Translations under genes and position numbers: made by a program
The notes under the pieces: model-generated
The model's database searches: none
Told to the model about the DNA's origin: nothing
The model's input: the letters and a program-made list of their open reading frames with translations, nothing else
Virus record (IMG/VR): IMGVR_UViG_3300044985_000354
Coordinates: 1-25,009 of that record
From: a virus
DNA: 25,009 nucleotides
Direction: 5' to 3' (one strand)
Part shown: in pieces, positions 7,292 to 14,631 of the stretch
How the letters are laid out: every line of letters begins with the position of its first letter
Position numbering within the stretch: the first letter of the stretch is position 1

Positions 7292-8326
7292 TTAGTTACT
7301 GTTGGGGTTCTCGGGAAGCCCCGACAGGGCACGGATATCCGCTGCGTTCATTCCGAGCCCGTTGTAGTTCTGAGTTGCCCCGTTTTGACCGTTTGGCCGA
7401 CCTTCTTCTTGCTCCTGCAGGTATTCCTGCGTGGGGCTATTCAGAATTCCTCGCACCCGCTGTCGGGCAATATCCAGATCCTCCGTCACCGAGGGGCGTG
7501 ACCACGAACGCTCTAGCAGCTGGTCTACCTCGGCTTTGGTGGAAGGATTTCTGTTCTCAACCAGGTCCCGCGCACGTTCGGCGTCGGGGTGGTTAGCCAG
7601 GCGCTGCTCAAGATAGACCTGCGCAGCAAGCTCCTTGCTTGCCTCGATGGCCTTCTCCGAGATGAGCTGGGATCGCGCAAGGTCTTCCTTGAGCCTCTCA
7701 ACCTCGGACTTGTGCTCGTCCTGTTCCGTCTGCTGCTTGTTCACCTCTTCGAGGATCGAAGCAAGACGTGTGTCCATTTCCTTGACGCTTTCGTAACGCT
7801 TCACGTCTCCGAGAAGCTCACGAACCAGCTCTGCATGCTCAACGCCGTGCAGAGTCTGCTCAAGGTGGAACCGATAACCGGCCTCCTTGGCAATTGAAGC
7901 CAGCTTGTCATTCTCGGCGGCGAGGTTGGCGTTCTCAAGCTTGGACTCAGCCAACTTCTGCTCAAGTGCCTCGGTTTTGCCCTCTTGCTCGCGAACAACG
8001 GCTTCAACATCTTCGGGAATGATGAAGGGACGAAGGAGGGTCCTGACTTCGCTGAGAACCTTCTTGGCTCCGGCTACTGCCGGGTCAGCAAGAAGACGCT
8101 CGCGGACGGACTCTTCCATTCCCTCTTTGGCCTGGGTGACCACAGTCTCAAGCTTCTCGGCGAACTCGGCGCGTAGCTCCGTAGTCGCTTCCTCTCTTGC
8201 TGCCATGATCTTCTTGGCCCAGATCGCCGCCGCTTTGATCTCGTACTCGCGTTCGGCGTCGTCCCACAGACCTTCGGCAAGCTCTGGAAACTTCTCTTTC
8301 AGTTCTTTGAATGTCTTTGGATCCAT
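7292..8326 (-). CDS. Scaffolding protein from an internal start within the protease-scaffold gene
   Basis: An in-frame ATG at 8326 (residue 194 of the long protein, sequence MDPKTFKELKEKFPELAEG) is preceded by GGAGGCAGCT, a perfect Shine-Dalgarno at five bases. It would give a 344-aa protein of almost only charged helices. These include KTEALEQKLAESKLENANLA and a C-terminal tail rich in Asn, Gln and Gly that may dock to the capsid protein. Free scaffold would be made in excess over the protease fusion, as Nu3 is relative to C in lambda. The start is read from the sequence; its use in vivo is inferred. Confidence 0.7.
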   Translation of the reverse strand: MDPKTFKELKEKFPELAEGLWDDAEREYEIKAAAIWAKKIMAAREEATTELRAEFAEKLETVVTQAKEGMEESVRERLLADPAVAGAKKVLSEVRTLLRPFIIPEDVEAVVREQEGKTEALEQKLAESKLENANLAAENDKLASIAKEAGYRFHLEQTLHGVEHAELVRELLGDVKRYESVKEMDTRLASILEEVNKQQTEQDEHKSEVERLKEDLARSQLISEKAIEASKELAAQVYLEQRLANHPDAERARDLVENRNPSTKAEVDQLLERSWSRPSVTEDLDIARQRVRGILNSPTQEYLQEQEEGRPNGQNGATQNYNGLGMNAADIRALSGLPENPNSN

Positions 8327-8905
8327 AGCTGCCTCCGTGACACTTTCATGCTCCAGATATGAAGCTGATGGGGTGTTAGTGTGTTCTAGCTCTACCTTTG
8401 GGTAGGCTGACGCCATCGCGGGCTCTGCCACGAAGTCGAATGTCATCAAGCGGTAGTCGTTCTGGACTACGTCCTCACCCTTAAGGTTCGGCTTCGTTGT
8501 CCCAAACCCGCGCGACGAAACCCCAACCGCCCCACCCGCATCTAGGATGGCCTTCAAGTTCTTGCCATGGTCGGTGTCGAGGATGTGGGCAGTGCCAATG
8601 ACAATCTCGCCCTCAAGGTGGAGGTCGGTGACGATGTGTGACGCACGCTTCAGCTGAGTGCGGCCGTCCATTGGGTGGTCCAGCTCGCCGTAGACCTTGC
8701 GGCCCTCAAGCTGCTTGCTCATGCGATCTAGCTCGCGCTCCCACAGCCCACGAGGGTAGAGGCGCTTGTTCTCTGTCGCGCGGTCGGAGCGAGCGAACTC
8801 TCCACGAGCAATGTACTTGCCCGGTCCACTAGTGGCTTCCAAGACAGGCCCAGTTGGCCTGAAAGTCATCGTGTCCACTAGAAGTTGTTTGGCTTTCACC
8901 GACAT
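7292..8905 (-). CDS. Prohead protease-scaffold fusion (T4 gp21-like protease domain)
   Basis: This 537-aa protein has two parts. Residues about 1-175 match prohead proteases of the T4 gp21/U35-type serine protease fold. Evidence includes ENKRLYPRGLWERE (45-58), GELDHP with the likely catalytic His77, and GVSSRG with the likely nucleophile Ser130 followed by DFVAEPA (157-163). Residues about 194-537 are a highly charged coiled coil with the composition of a scaffolding protein. A strong internal ribosome binding site lies at the junction (see the nested entry). The protease degrades scaffold and trims capsid subunits during head maturation. The ATG at 8905 overlaps the stop of a 58-aa gene (TAATG). 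In T4 these functions are separate genes 21 and 22; fusion with nested scaffold recalls lambda C/Nu3. Confidence 0.88.
   Translation of the reverse strand: MSVKAKQLLVDTMTFRPTGPVLEATSGPGKYIARGEFARSDRATENKRLYPRGLWERELDRMSKQLEGRKVYGELDHPMDGRTQLKRASHIVTDLHLEGEIVIGTAHILDTDHGKNLKAILDAGGAVGVSSRGFGTTKPNLKGEDVVQNDYRLMTFDFVAEPAMASAYPKVELEHTNTPSASYLEHESVTEAAMDPKTFKELKEKFPELAEGLWDDAEREYEIKAAAIWAKKIMAAREEATTELRAEFAEKLETVVTQAKEGMEESVRERLLADPAVAGAKKVLSEVRTLLRPFIIPEDVEAVVREQEGKTEALEQKLAESKLENANLAAENDKLASIAKEAGYRFHLEQTLHGVEHAELVRELLGDVKRYESVKEMDTRLASILEEVNKQQTEQDEHKSEVERLKEDLARSQLISEKAIEASKELAAQVYLEQRLANHPDAERARDLVENRNPSTKAEVDQLLERSWSRPSVTEDLDIARQRVRGILNSPTQEYLQEQEEGRPNGQNGATQNYNGLGMNAADIRALSGLPENPNSN
8332..8336 (-). 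promoter_or_regulatory. Internal ribosome binding site for free scaffold
   Basis: GGAGG on the minus strand lies five bases before the in-frame ATG at 8326, inside the protease-scaffold gene. It sits exactly at the boundary between protease and coiled-coil regions, where chance occurrence is unlikely to be meaningful otherwise. Confidence 0.75.
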
Positions 8906-9081
8906 TAGTTATTCTTCCACCTAAAGGTTCCTCGGAATGCAGACCTCCCTATGGGGGAAGCCTTTGGATCTACATCCTTCTCTAGTCCGATATCTGGAGC
9001 CTTCTTCCTTCGCTTTGGTAGTCTCGTCGATTTGCCATGTAGAGATGTTGCGTCGCTGTCTCGCGGCTCAAGTCCAAACAT
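8905..9081 (-). CDS. Small basic protein in the position of T4 prohead-core genes
   Basis: A 58-codon frame runs from ATG 9081 to TAA 8905-8907. The stop overlaps the start of the protease gene (TAATG), a coupling signature seen repeatedly in this window, and it fills an otherwise empty 229-base gap. The peptide starts MFGLEPRDSDATSLHG, has a basic patch RLPKRRKKAP and ends FRGTFRWKNN. The ribosome binding site is weak (AAAGAG touching the start). A better GAGGAG lies 27 bases up without a standard start codon, so the true N-terminus may differ. By position (portal, core proteins, protease) it corresponds to T4 genes 67/68, which encode small prohead-core proteins, but sequence similarity is not evident. 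Confidence 0.55.
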   Translation of the reverse strand: MFGLEPRDSDATSLHGKSTRLPKRRKKAPDIGLEKDVDPKASPIGRSAFRGTFRWKNN

Positions 9082-9134
9082 CTCTTTGCGTCCCGACGAA
9101 TAGGCAGTTCTCCTCTTCCTGAATTCCTCGGCTC

Positions 9135-10241
9135 TTAGTAGCCGCGCCCGGTAGGGTTTCCCATCGAGGCTCTCCGCTCGCGGAGCTGGGCTAGCTTGTC
9201 GGAGACGGACTCTTTGTAGCCCTTCCCCTTCTTGTCGTCTTCGTCGTCATCGTCGTCATCATCGTCGTCGTCCTTCTTGGACATCTCGGCGAGAACGGCG
9301 TCGTACGCTTCGACGGCATCCATGAGGTCCAGGGTCATCGCCTGGAAGAGGTTCTCGATGTCCTCGACGGAGAGTTCATCGTCATCGTCGCGATCTTCAG
9401 CAGCCCACTTGCCGTTGGCGATGGACTTTTTCTTCTCTGCCTCGTGCGAGACAGTCATCTCGATGATGGAGAGAGCCTCGATGGCGCTGTTGGACAGGCC
9501 TTCCATGGCGTCGACAACATGCTCGACCTCGAAGTGCTCCGAGATCTCGGTGAGACGGTCCGCAAGCAGAGCCGCGTTCTCACCGATGAGGAAGAAGCCG
9601 CGCTCCAGGTGATCGAAGTCTTCCTGGGTCTGGGCGCCGTGAAGGAGGGCTTCAACCTCTCCCATCAGCCGACTGGCGCGACGGACGGAGCTACTCTCCA
9701 TCTTCTTTTTCTTGTTCTTGCCTGAGTTCGTGGTCATACCAGCGTGCTGGTTGGTCGGGCTCAGGCCCTCGGCGCTGTCTGGATCTTTGCCGCCGTCGTA
9801 GTGACCGCTGCTGGACTTCTCCATGCCAGGCTTCTTGGCGAGGATCTGGTACTGGCTGTACCCGTGGGACGAGTCCGGGCCGGTCTCGTAGTTGCCCTCA
9901 CGCATGTTCGGCTTCTTGTTGTAGCCGCCTGCGCTCTTGCCCTTGCGGGGATCGCCGCCGCCGTCCATGGCGGTGTCGTGATCGTTTTTGTCGTCCGGCG
10001 CGATGCGCGGGCGCGGCTGCTTGCCGGTCTTGTGGTGCGCCTTGGTGTTGATGCTGTCGCCGCTGCTGTCAACGTTTCCGCCGAGCGTGCTCGGGTCCGG
10101 CGAGGGGATGTCGCGCGGGTTGTTGGGATTGTCGACCTCTTGGAACTCGTTCGACTCCGTCAGCTCGTTCTCAGGGATGAGTCCGATGGCCTTGAAATCC
10201 TCTTCCATGGTCGTGAGTTTGACGTTGTATCTGTGATTCAT
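9135..10241 (-). CDS. Acidic, largely disordered protein between portal and protease; possible prohead-core protein
   Basis: This 368-aa protein has a disordered N-terminal half rich in Asn, Pro, Gly and Ser (about 25-180). A helical region follows from about 185 to 310, with SRLMGEVEALLHGAQTQEDFDHLERG and IENLFQAMTLDLMDAVEAYDAVL segments. Then comes an uninterrupted run of ten aspartates (DDDDDDDDDD, about residues 325-334) and a basic tail. ATG 10241 has AGGAG six bases upstream. It sits where T4 encodes acidic internal core proteins (gp67), so a role in the prohead core or as an internal head protein is plausible. The helical region may carry the conserved function. I recognise no specific family. 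Confidence 0.6.
   Translation of the reverse strand: MNHRYNVKLTTMEEDFKAIGLIPENELTESNEFQEVDNPNNPRDIPSPDPSTLGGNVDSSGDSINTKAHHKTGKQPRPRIAPDDKNDHDTAMDGGGDPRKGKSAGGYNKKPNMREGNYETGPDSSHGYSQYQILAKKPGMEKSSSGHYDGGKDPDSAEGLSPTNQHAGMTTNSGKNKKKKMESSSVRRASRLMGEVEALLHGAQTQEDFDHLERGFFLIGENAALLADRLTEISEHFEVEHVVDAMEGLSNSAIEALSIIEMTVSHEAEKKKSIANGKWAAEDRDDDDELSVEDIENLFQAMTLDLMDAVEAYDAVLAEMSKKDDDDDDDDDDEDDKKGKGYKESVSDKLAQLRERRASMGNPTGRGY
9235..9272 (-). repeat. Trinucleotide tract encoding poly-aspartate
   Basis: A run of GAC/GAT codons (seen on the plus strand as gtc/atc units) encodes ten consecutive Asp residues plus neighbouring acidic residues. Mixed GAC and GAT use within the tract suggests selection for the acidic peptide rather than fresh repeat slippage. 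Confidence 0.7.
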
Positions 10242-10274
10242 GAGGGTCTCCTGTCGTCGAAGTCGAAACCGAAC

Positions 10275-11234
10275 TTACTCAGCCTCATCCATTGCGCCGA
10301 CCATGCGTTCAACAAAGCGTCCGGCAATTTCGTAGTTGGTGAGAGCCTCTACAACAGAGTCGTAGATCTGCCCCAGGCACATCACACACTCTTCGTTCTG
10401 AACAGCGTCTGAGATAACTCCACGGAGTCCGCGAAGGTCGTTGATGAGGTCCTCTGCAAAAAGGCAGAACTTTTCGAGAACTTCCTTCTCGCTCTCGCCG
10501 ATCTCTGTGTCGGACAGAGACTCTACGAAAGGTAGGTAGGCTGTCTCAGCCTGGGTGTGCGTCGACTCAAGGCGGGACGCAACGACCGACAGGTCGGCCA
10601 TGACTCCCTCCCGGTACAACTCAAAGGTCTCTTCCGGGATGTCGTCGGTCTCGTACAGCGGCGTGTACTTGGCTTCGAGTTGGTTCTTGTTGATTGCCTC
10701 AAGATGGTCAACCACCTGGCGGTGGATCTCCTCTTGCTGCTCACCGTAAACCTCTCGCCAAGCCCTCTTGCCTGCAAGACCCGCCTTGATCTCAGCAGCA
10801 AAATCTCGCGCCGCCTCAACCTGCTTCTGCTCGTGTAGGCTGACCAGCTCCAAGATGTGACCAGTCGCCACATCTGCATCCTCTGAAAGGATGGCGTCTA
10901 CGGCGCTCAGCGTGTAATCGCGAACAGCCTTAGCCGCGTTCGTGCTATCGACCACCGGGACGTCGAGTGAAGACGGATCTGAGAGGACAACCTCCCCGTT
11001 CACGCTCTCCAGCTTGGCCTCGAAATACTCACCGGCTGCAGTTCCAACCACAACACGGTCAGTAAATGTGGCAAGCCTGGCAATCTCAACATTGCTATCC
11101 CCGACAAAGAGGCTTCGCTGCTCCTCTAAGGCGACATCGATGCGAGACGTCAGTTGCTCATAGGAGCCCTCGACGAGCTTCTTGACCACACTGAGTGGTA
11201 CTACTTTTTCTTTGAGCGATAGGATTGCCGACAC
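10275..11234 (-). CDS. Hypothetical acidic helical protein next to the portal gene
   Basis: I place the start at GTG 11234, which has AGGGA eight bases upstream and gives about 319 residues. The frame extends to a TTG at 11294 with no visible ribosome binding site (339 residues), so the N-terminus is uncertain. The protein is rich in Glu, Asp, Val and Ala. It begins with a region of mixed strand/helix (residues about 30-110, including FVGDSNVEIARLATF) and continues as long helices. CVMC and an aliphatic helix lie near the C-terminus. It lies directly after the portal in transcription order and before the acidic 368-aa protein. No family is recognised; an assembly or core protein is the likeliest class. 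Confidence 0.6.
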   Translation of the reverse strand: MSAILSLKEKVVPLSVVKKLVEGSYEQLTSRIDVALEEQRSLFVGDSNVEIARLATFTDRVVVGTAAGEYFEAKLESVNGEVVLSDPSSLDVPVVDSTNAAKAVRDYTLSAVDAILSEDADVATGHILELVSLHEQKQVEAARDFAAEIKAGLAGKRAWREVYGEQQEEIHRQVVDHLEAINKNQLEAKYTPLYETDDIPEETFELYREGVMADLSVVASRLESTHTQAETAYLPFVESLSDTEIGESEKEVLEKFCLFAEDLINDLRGLRGVISDAVQNEECVMCLGQIYDSVVEALTNYEIAGRFVERMVGAMDEAE

Positions 11235-11320
11235 GAGTTGATTCCCTGTGTTCGAGGCCGATACTAGATGTATGAGAAAACCTATGTCAAGCAAGCGTCG
11301 ATGGGTTTATCGAGAAAACC

Positions 11321-13132
11321 CTACCGAGGCATGCCCGCTCTCATCTCATTTACGAGTTCACGCAACTCACTGATACGCCTGGCGGTTGACGTGTTACTCG
11401 ACAATATTTTGTCTAAATTATCCTCGACCAATTTCTCGTGGTCGCGGTTCCCACTAAGCAACTCTTGCTCGGTAATGGGACGATAGCCAAGGTTCTGTCT
11501 CATTTGTGGCCACATACGGGACAGGCTTCCGACCTGACGAAAATGTTGCCTCAAATCCTCTGATGCTTTTGTCCCCGGAGGGGCCATCGCCATCTGTTGG
11601 GCCTGCTGTTTCGTCTGAATGTCAGCCTGCGCTTGTTGCTGTTGCGCCTGAGCTTGGCCCTGGACATCCATCTGTAGACCCATCGACTTCGCTTGGATCT
11701 CCGCGTCAGCCAGCTGCTCGTTGTGACGCTCCTTGATGATGTACTCAATCTCGCCTTCGCTAAGACCAAAGATTCTTTGGAGAATCCAGTGAAGCGAAAC
11801 GAATTGGCTCATCCTGCCTGCGAAGTCAGCCTTGGCGTTTCTCACCTCAAGCTGAGCGAGTTCGAAGATCGAACTCGGGATGGTCATGAAGATGTCGTAA
11901 TCAACCGCCGCCGGGTTGATGTTCAAAGAGGCGAGGTGGACCCTCGCCATCTTCTTCATTCCATTCCTCAATTCACGCTGCAAACGGAGGACGGTGCGGG
12001 CGAACCTCACATCCTCCTGTGACAACACACCTTTTGCGCGCGGAGCTTCAGAGCCGAGGTAAACCTTCGGCACTTTGATTGCGGAATAGAGCTTCAGCTT
12101 GAAGTATTCGATGTCCTCCATGTGCTGCCACGATGGACTGCCCACGACATCGATCTTCGTCGCCTGTACCCCCTTGCGGACCGGGACAAAGAAGTCCTCG
12201 TCCTGCGAAAGCGGGTTGTATTTGAGATCCAACTTCCCGGTCTGCGGGTTGTAGAACTTGGTCTTCTTGTACTGCTGGCGAACCTTGTGAAGGAACGCGA
12301 ACGCTTCCTTGGGAGGAAGATCGCCGACGTCGATGTAGAACGCGTACCTCTGGGGAGCCCTCTGCAGGCGGTACACCATCGCGGCATCTTCCAGGAGCAT
12401 GAGGCGCTTCCAGATCCAGCGAGCTGGCTCTAGCACCGAGTACCCGTAGATTGCCCTACGGTGCTTGGACCGAAGGCGCATGTGGCACACCTCCCAATCC
12501 TCCAGGGCCGCGTACTTGTCATGCCGTCTGTTTGTCCCAGCCATGCGCTGGGTCAGCAGCTGCTTGAATTCGTCTGGGCTGTAGCCGAACCGACCCTTGA
12601 AGTCCTGGACGAACCCGAACAGCTCACCCCTGCGGCCCTCGATTCGCCTCATCGTAGGCGGCGGCAAGAAGTTCATCCCGACGAGCCCGTCGCCGGTGAC
12701 CAGCATCTCCTCATAGTCGTTCCCGTACTTCACGAGGGTTCGGGCTATCTCCCAAATCTCCTCGTCAATGCGCAGCCGTCTATGGAAGAGGTCGTCGAGG
12801 ATCGTCTGCACCGTCTTGTCCGGTGAGTCGACCCACAACACCTTGTTTTCCAGGCTCTCTGTTTGAGTCGCGTCGTCAGCATAGATGTCGATTGCCGAAG
12901 CCAGCTCCGGGTAATCGTCCATCTCCTCGTAGTCCACGAACCTCGCCATGAGGTCGTGTTCCAGCTTCAGATAGTCACTGAGTACGTCGTACCCATAGGA
13001 CTGAAGGAGGTCGAACCCGGTTTGCGGGTAACTAGAAGAGGTGCCGCCCTTTGCGAGACTGAGAACAACCTGCTCTTTGTCCCAACGCAGAAGCTGACGA
13101 ACTCTGCCGCCTACATTTCCCCAGAAACCCAT
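11321..13132 (-). CDS. Portal protein, T4 gp20-like
   Basis: This 603-aa protein has the hallmarks of T4-type portal vertex proteins. MARFVDYEEMDDYPELASAIDIYADDA (about residues 62-88) is the common portal stem-entry segment. YNPLSQDEDFFVPVRKG, DVVGSPSWQHMEDIEYFKLKLYSAIKVPKVYLG and SQEDVRFARTVLRLQRELRNGM follow, matching the gp20 family order of an acidic FF-hinge, the iEDieYF region and the crown. The C-terminal region is a Gln/Ala-rich coil (QGQAQAQQQQAQADIQ, about 495-515). Twelve subunits form the DNA entry channel, bind terminase and start prohead assembly. ATG 13132 has GAGGA eight bases upstream. It leads the block portal, core proteins, protease-scaffold, capsid. Confidence 0.92.
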   Translation of the reverse strand: MGFWGNVGGRVRQLLRWDKEQVVLSLAKGGTSSSYPQTGFDLLQSYGYDVLSDYLKLEHDLMARFVDYEEMDDYPELASAIDIYADDATQTESLENKVLWVDSPDKTVQTILDDLFHRRLRIDEEIWEIARTLVKYGNDYEEMLVTGDGLVGMNFLPPPTMRRIEGRRGELFGFVQDFKGRFGYSPDEFKQLLTQRMAGTNRRHDKYAALEDWEVCHMRLRSKHRRAIYGYSVLEPARWIWKRLMLLEDAAMVYRLQRAPQRYAFYIDVGDLPPKEAFAFLHKVRQQYKKTKFYNPQTGKLDLKYNPLSQDEDFFVPVRKGVQATKIDVVGSPSWQHMEDIEYFKLKLYSAIKVPKVYLGSEAPRAKGVLSQEDVRFARTVLRLQRELRNGMKKMARVHLASLNINPAAVDYDIFMTIPSSIFELAQLEVRNAKADFAGRMSQFVSLHWILQRIFGLSEGEIEYIIKERHNEQLADAEIQAKSMGLQMDVQGQAQAQQQQAQADIQTKQQAQQMAMAPPGTKASEDLRQHFRQVGSLSRMWPQMRQNLGYRPITEQELLSGNRDHEKLVEDNLDKILSSNTSTARRISELRELVNEMRAGMPR

Positions 13133-13146
13133 CTATTCGATCCTCA

Positions 13147-13443
13147 TCACAGACTGTCCTCGCCTCGACTGTGCAGATGGACTCGAACCATCCAACACCA
13201 TCCGCTTGAGACCGCCCCGGCCGCCGCCCACTGTTTCCACCAGACAAGGCCGAGGTCAGGCCACAGCCCCAGCCAGCACCAAACGATGCCGACGGGAACG
13301 CCTACGCACATCGCGCAATGTATCCAGCACCCAAGGACTGGGACTGGCCTAAGCAGCTTGCGCAGCCATCCAAAGATCTGTCCGCCTGTCACGATGTTGG
13401 TAACGCCGTAACAAGCAAGAAGAAATACAATAAGAGTAATCAT
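13147..13443 (-). CDS. Small membrane protein, DUF1360-like
   Basis: This is 98 residues from ATG 13443; a TTG one codon upstream is less likely. The first 16 residues are hydrophobic (MITLIVFLLACYGVTN). FGWLRKLL follows, then a Cys motif (Cys39, Cys43, Cys46) running into a second hydrophobic stretch rich in Trp, Val and Gly (about 46-63). The layout of an N-terminal membrane helix, FxxLR, CxxxCxxCxG and a second membrane helix resembles DUF1360-type phage and bacterial membrane proteins. The match is from memory of the motif. The function of the family is unknown; in a phage a lysis or membrane accessory role is possible. The C-terminal 25 residues look unstructured. Confidence 0.55.
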   Translation of the reverse strand: MITLIVFLLACYGVTNIVTGGQIFGWLRKLLRPVPVLGCWIHCAMCVGVPVGIVWCWLGLWPDLGLVWWKQWAAAGAVSSGWCWMVRVHLHSRGEDSL

Positions 13444-13458
13444 CAAAACACGTTAAGA

Positions 13459-13485
13459 GGCCGGACACTCAACGAATGCCCGGCC
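13459..13485 (-). other. Weak hairpin between the 136-aa and membrane-protein genes
   Basis: GGCCGG at 13459-13464 pairs with CCGGCC at 13480-13485 across a 15-base loop. On the minus strand it is followed by TCTTAACGTGTTTTG, only a loose U-rich stretch. It may attenuate transcription or be chance. It occupies the 92-base gap, which otherwise shows nothing definite. Confidence 0.3.
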
Positions 13486-13535
13486 ACCCTATGCATCCGT
13501 TCTTACAACGTCGGACTGGTTGAAGTCTCCACTTT

Positions 13536-13946
13536 TTAATCAACATCCTCATCCTCCTTGATGACCCTATCGAGCCTCTGTTCTAGCTCATCGTCAAGCT
13601 CATTCTCTAGCTCTTTGTCGCCAGAGATGACAACGCTCGCGCAAACCGAGTCTAAAGGAATCGGCTTGTGATCACCAAAGTCAGCGGGACTGTCGCCCTC
13701 TTGAATCCTATTGTCGAACCTCTGAGTTTCCTTATCTGAGGCGAACGCCTTAGCGGACTCGATGAGACTCTCTTCTATAGGACTTAATTGAGGCTTCTCA
13801 GTAACCTCAAGCTTAACGAGGCCTTTGCCCTTGGCGCCAGCCTGTGCCCGAACTGAACAGGAGGCCTCCACTTTCTGAATTTCCACAGAAGTGTTGCCAA
13901 AGTCGGTAGACGAATCTTTGTGTTCCTGACCCATGGCCGGGAACAT
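13536..13946 (-). CDS. Hypothetical acidic protein
   Basis: This 136-aa protein has a hydrophilic N-terminus (MGQEHKDSSTDFG), a possible strand-rich segment with SCSVRAQAGAKGKGLVKLEV (about 29-48), and an acidic helical C-terminus (ENELDDELEQRLDRVIKEDEDVD). ATG 13946 has AGAGG eight bases upstream. A second ATG at 13934 has no ribosome binding site. Its ribosome binding site lies in a 12-base sequence that is also found at the ends of the two preceding genes. Codon use looks like its neighbours. No family is recognised. Confidence 0.55.
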   Translation of the reverse strand: MFPAMGQEHKDSSTDFGNTSVEIQKVEASCSVRAQAGAKGKGLVKLEVTEKPQLSPIEESLIESAKAFASDKETQRFDNRIQEGDSPADFGDHKPIPLDSVCASVVISGDKELENELDDELEQRLDRVIKEDEDVD

Positions 13947-13950
13947 AACA

Positions 13951-13962
13951 CAGGCCTCTGTG
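13951..13962. repeat. Copy of a 12-base gene-junction repeat (CAGGCCTCTRTG)
   Basis: CAGGCCTCTGTG here matches CAGGCCTCTATG at 13973-13984 and 14635-14646. The latter two are part of a longer 25-base identity (13971-13995 and 14633-14657) coding the shared C-terminus of the two paralogues. This copy holds the ribosome binding site of the 136-aa gene. Confidence 0.65.
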
Positions 13963-13968
13963 CTTGGC

Positions 13969-14631
13969 CTACCAGGCCTCTATGTGGAAAACGCCGTAGT
14001 ACAGGTAGTCGTAACTGAGACGAATCGTGTCAGTGTCCGGTGGGTTGACGAACTCAATGGCCAGCTGCCCTGTAGCGCGATCTACCAATGCAGACACTAT
14101 CTCCGCCGCGTCCGCTCCACCCAGGGTAGAGGTTCCGAGGATGGTCGCCGTCTTCGGCACAGCGGCGACTTCCCAGTTCACGGTGATGACAGCAACATCA
14201 ATTGGAATGTGCGCGAACTGAATCGCGAACGTCGTCTCCACTCCGTCCTCTGTGGGAGTAACCGTTGAGCCAGAGGTGGTTCCTGGGTCTTCTGAGACTA
14301 CCCCCGTGGAAACCCCTGCTCCTGTTCCGCGAACAGCAATGCCGCCCTCGTACATGCCCCAAAACAACTCGGAGTCGTTGGCGGGAACCTCTCCATGGAC
14401 GGTCACTCCATCAAACGACCACTCGATGGCTGTATCAATAGATCTGATCCTCACATGGGAAGCCCACGCCTGCTCGGGCTCCGCAGGATCCTTGGGATCG
14501 GGCCTCTCAAAGGAGAATGACCTGTCAGAGAAGTCTGCAGTATTCTCCCCAGTTTCGTAGAACCTCAGAGATTTACGATTGCTTGGAAATGACGACGGAA
14601 ACGCGGGAGGAAGGACGCCGAGACTAGGCAT
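13969..14631 (-). CDS. Putative virion protein with inserted Ig-like domain (paralogue of the 111-aa gene)
   Basis: This 220-aa protein shares its first 102 residues and its last eight (GVFHIEAW) with the adjacent 111-aa protein, for example GVLPPAFP, NRKSLRFY, FERPDPKD and SFDGVTVHG. Between them lies an extra block of about 109 residues (103-212): a Thr/Ser/Gly linker, then a beta-rich domain ending in RLSYDYLYY. That domain resembles the insertion in the capsid protein. The start ATG overlaps the stop of the upstream gene (TAATG), with AGAGG seven bases upstream. A role as decoration or fibre-like virion protein is inferred from the Ig-like domain and the location among head genes. Confidence 0.6.
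   Translation of the reverse strand: MPSLGVLPPAFPSSFPSNRKSLRFYETGENTADFSDRSFSFERPDPKDPAEPEQAWASHVRIRSIDTAIEWSFDGVTVHGEVPANDSELFWGMYEGGIAVRGTGAGVSTGVVSEDPGTTSGSTVTPTEDGVETTFAIQFAHIPIDVAVITVNWEVAAVPKTATILGTSTLGGADAAEIVSALVDRATGQLAIEFVNPPDTDTIRLSYDYLYYGVFHIEAW

Noticed and set aside
6066-7295. 409-aa open frame on the plus strand opposite the capsid gene
   Set aside because: It lies entirely antisense to a well-supported capsid gene, has Arg/Gly/Asp-heavy composition typical of antisense frames in GC-rich DNA, and has no recognisable domain.
8937-9122. 61-aa plus-strand frame in the 229-base gap before the protease gene
   Set aside because: The gap is better explained by the 58-aa minus-strand gene that overlaps the protease start; no plus-strand gene is otherwise supported anywhere in the window.
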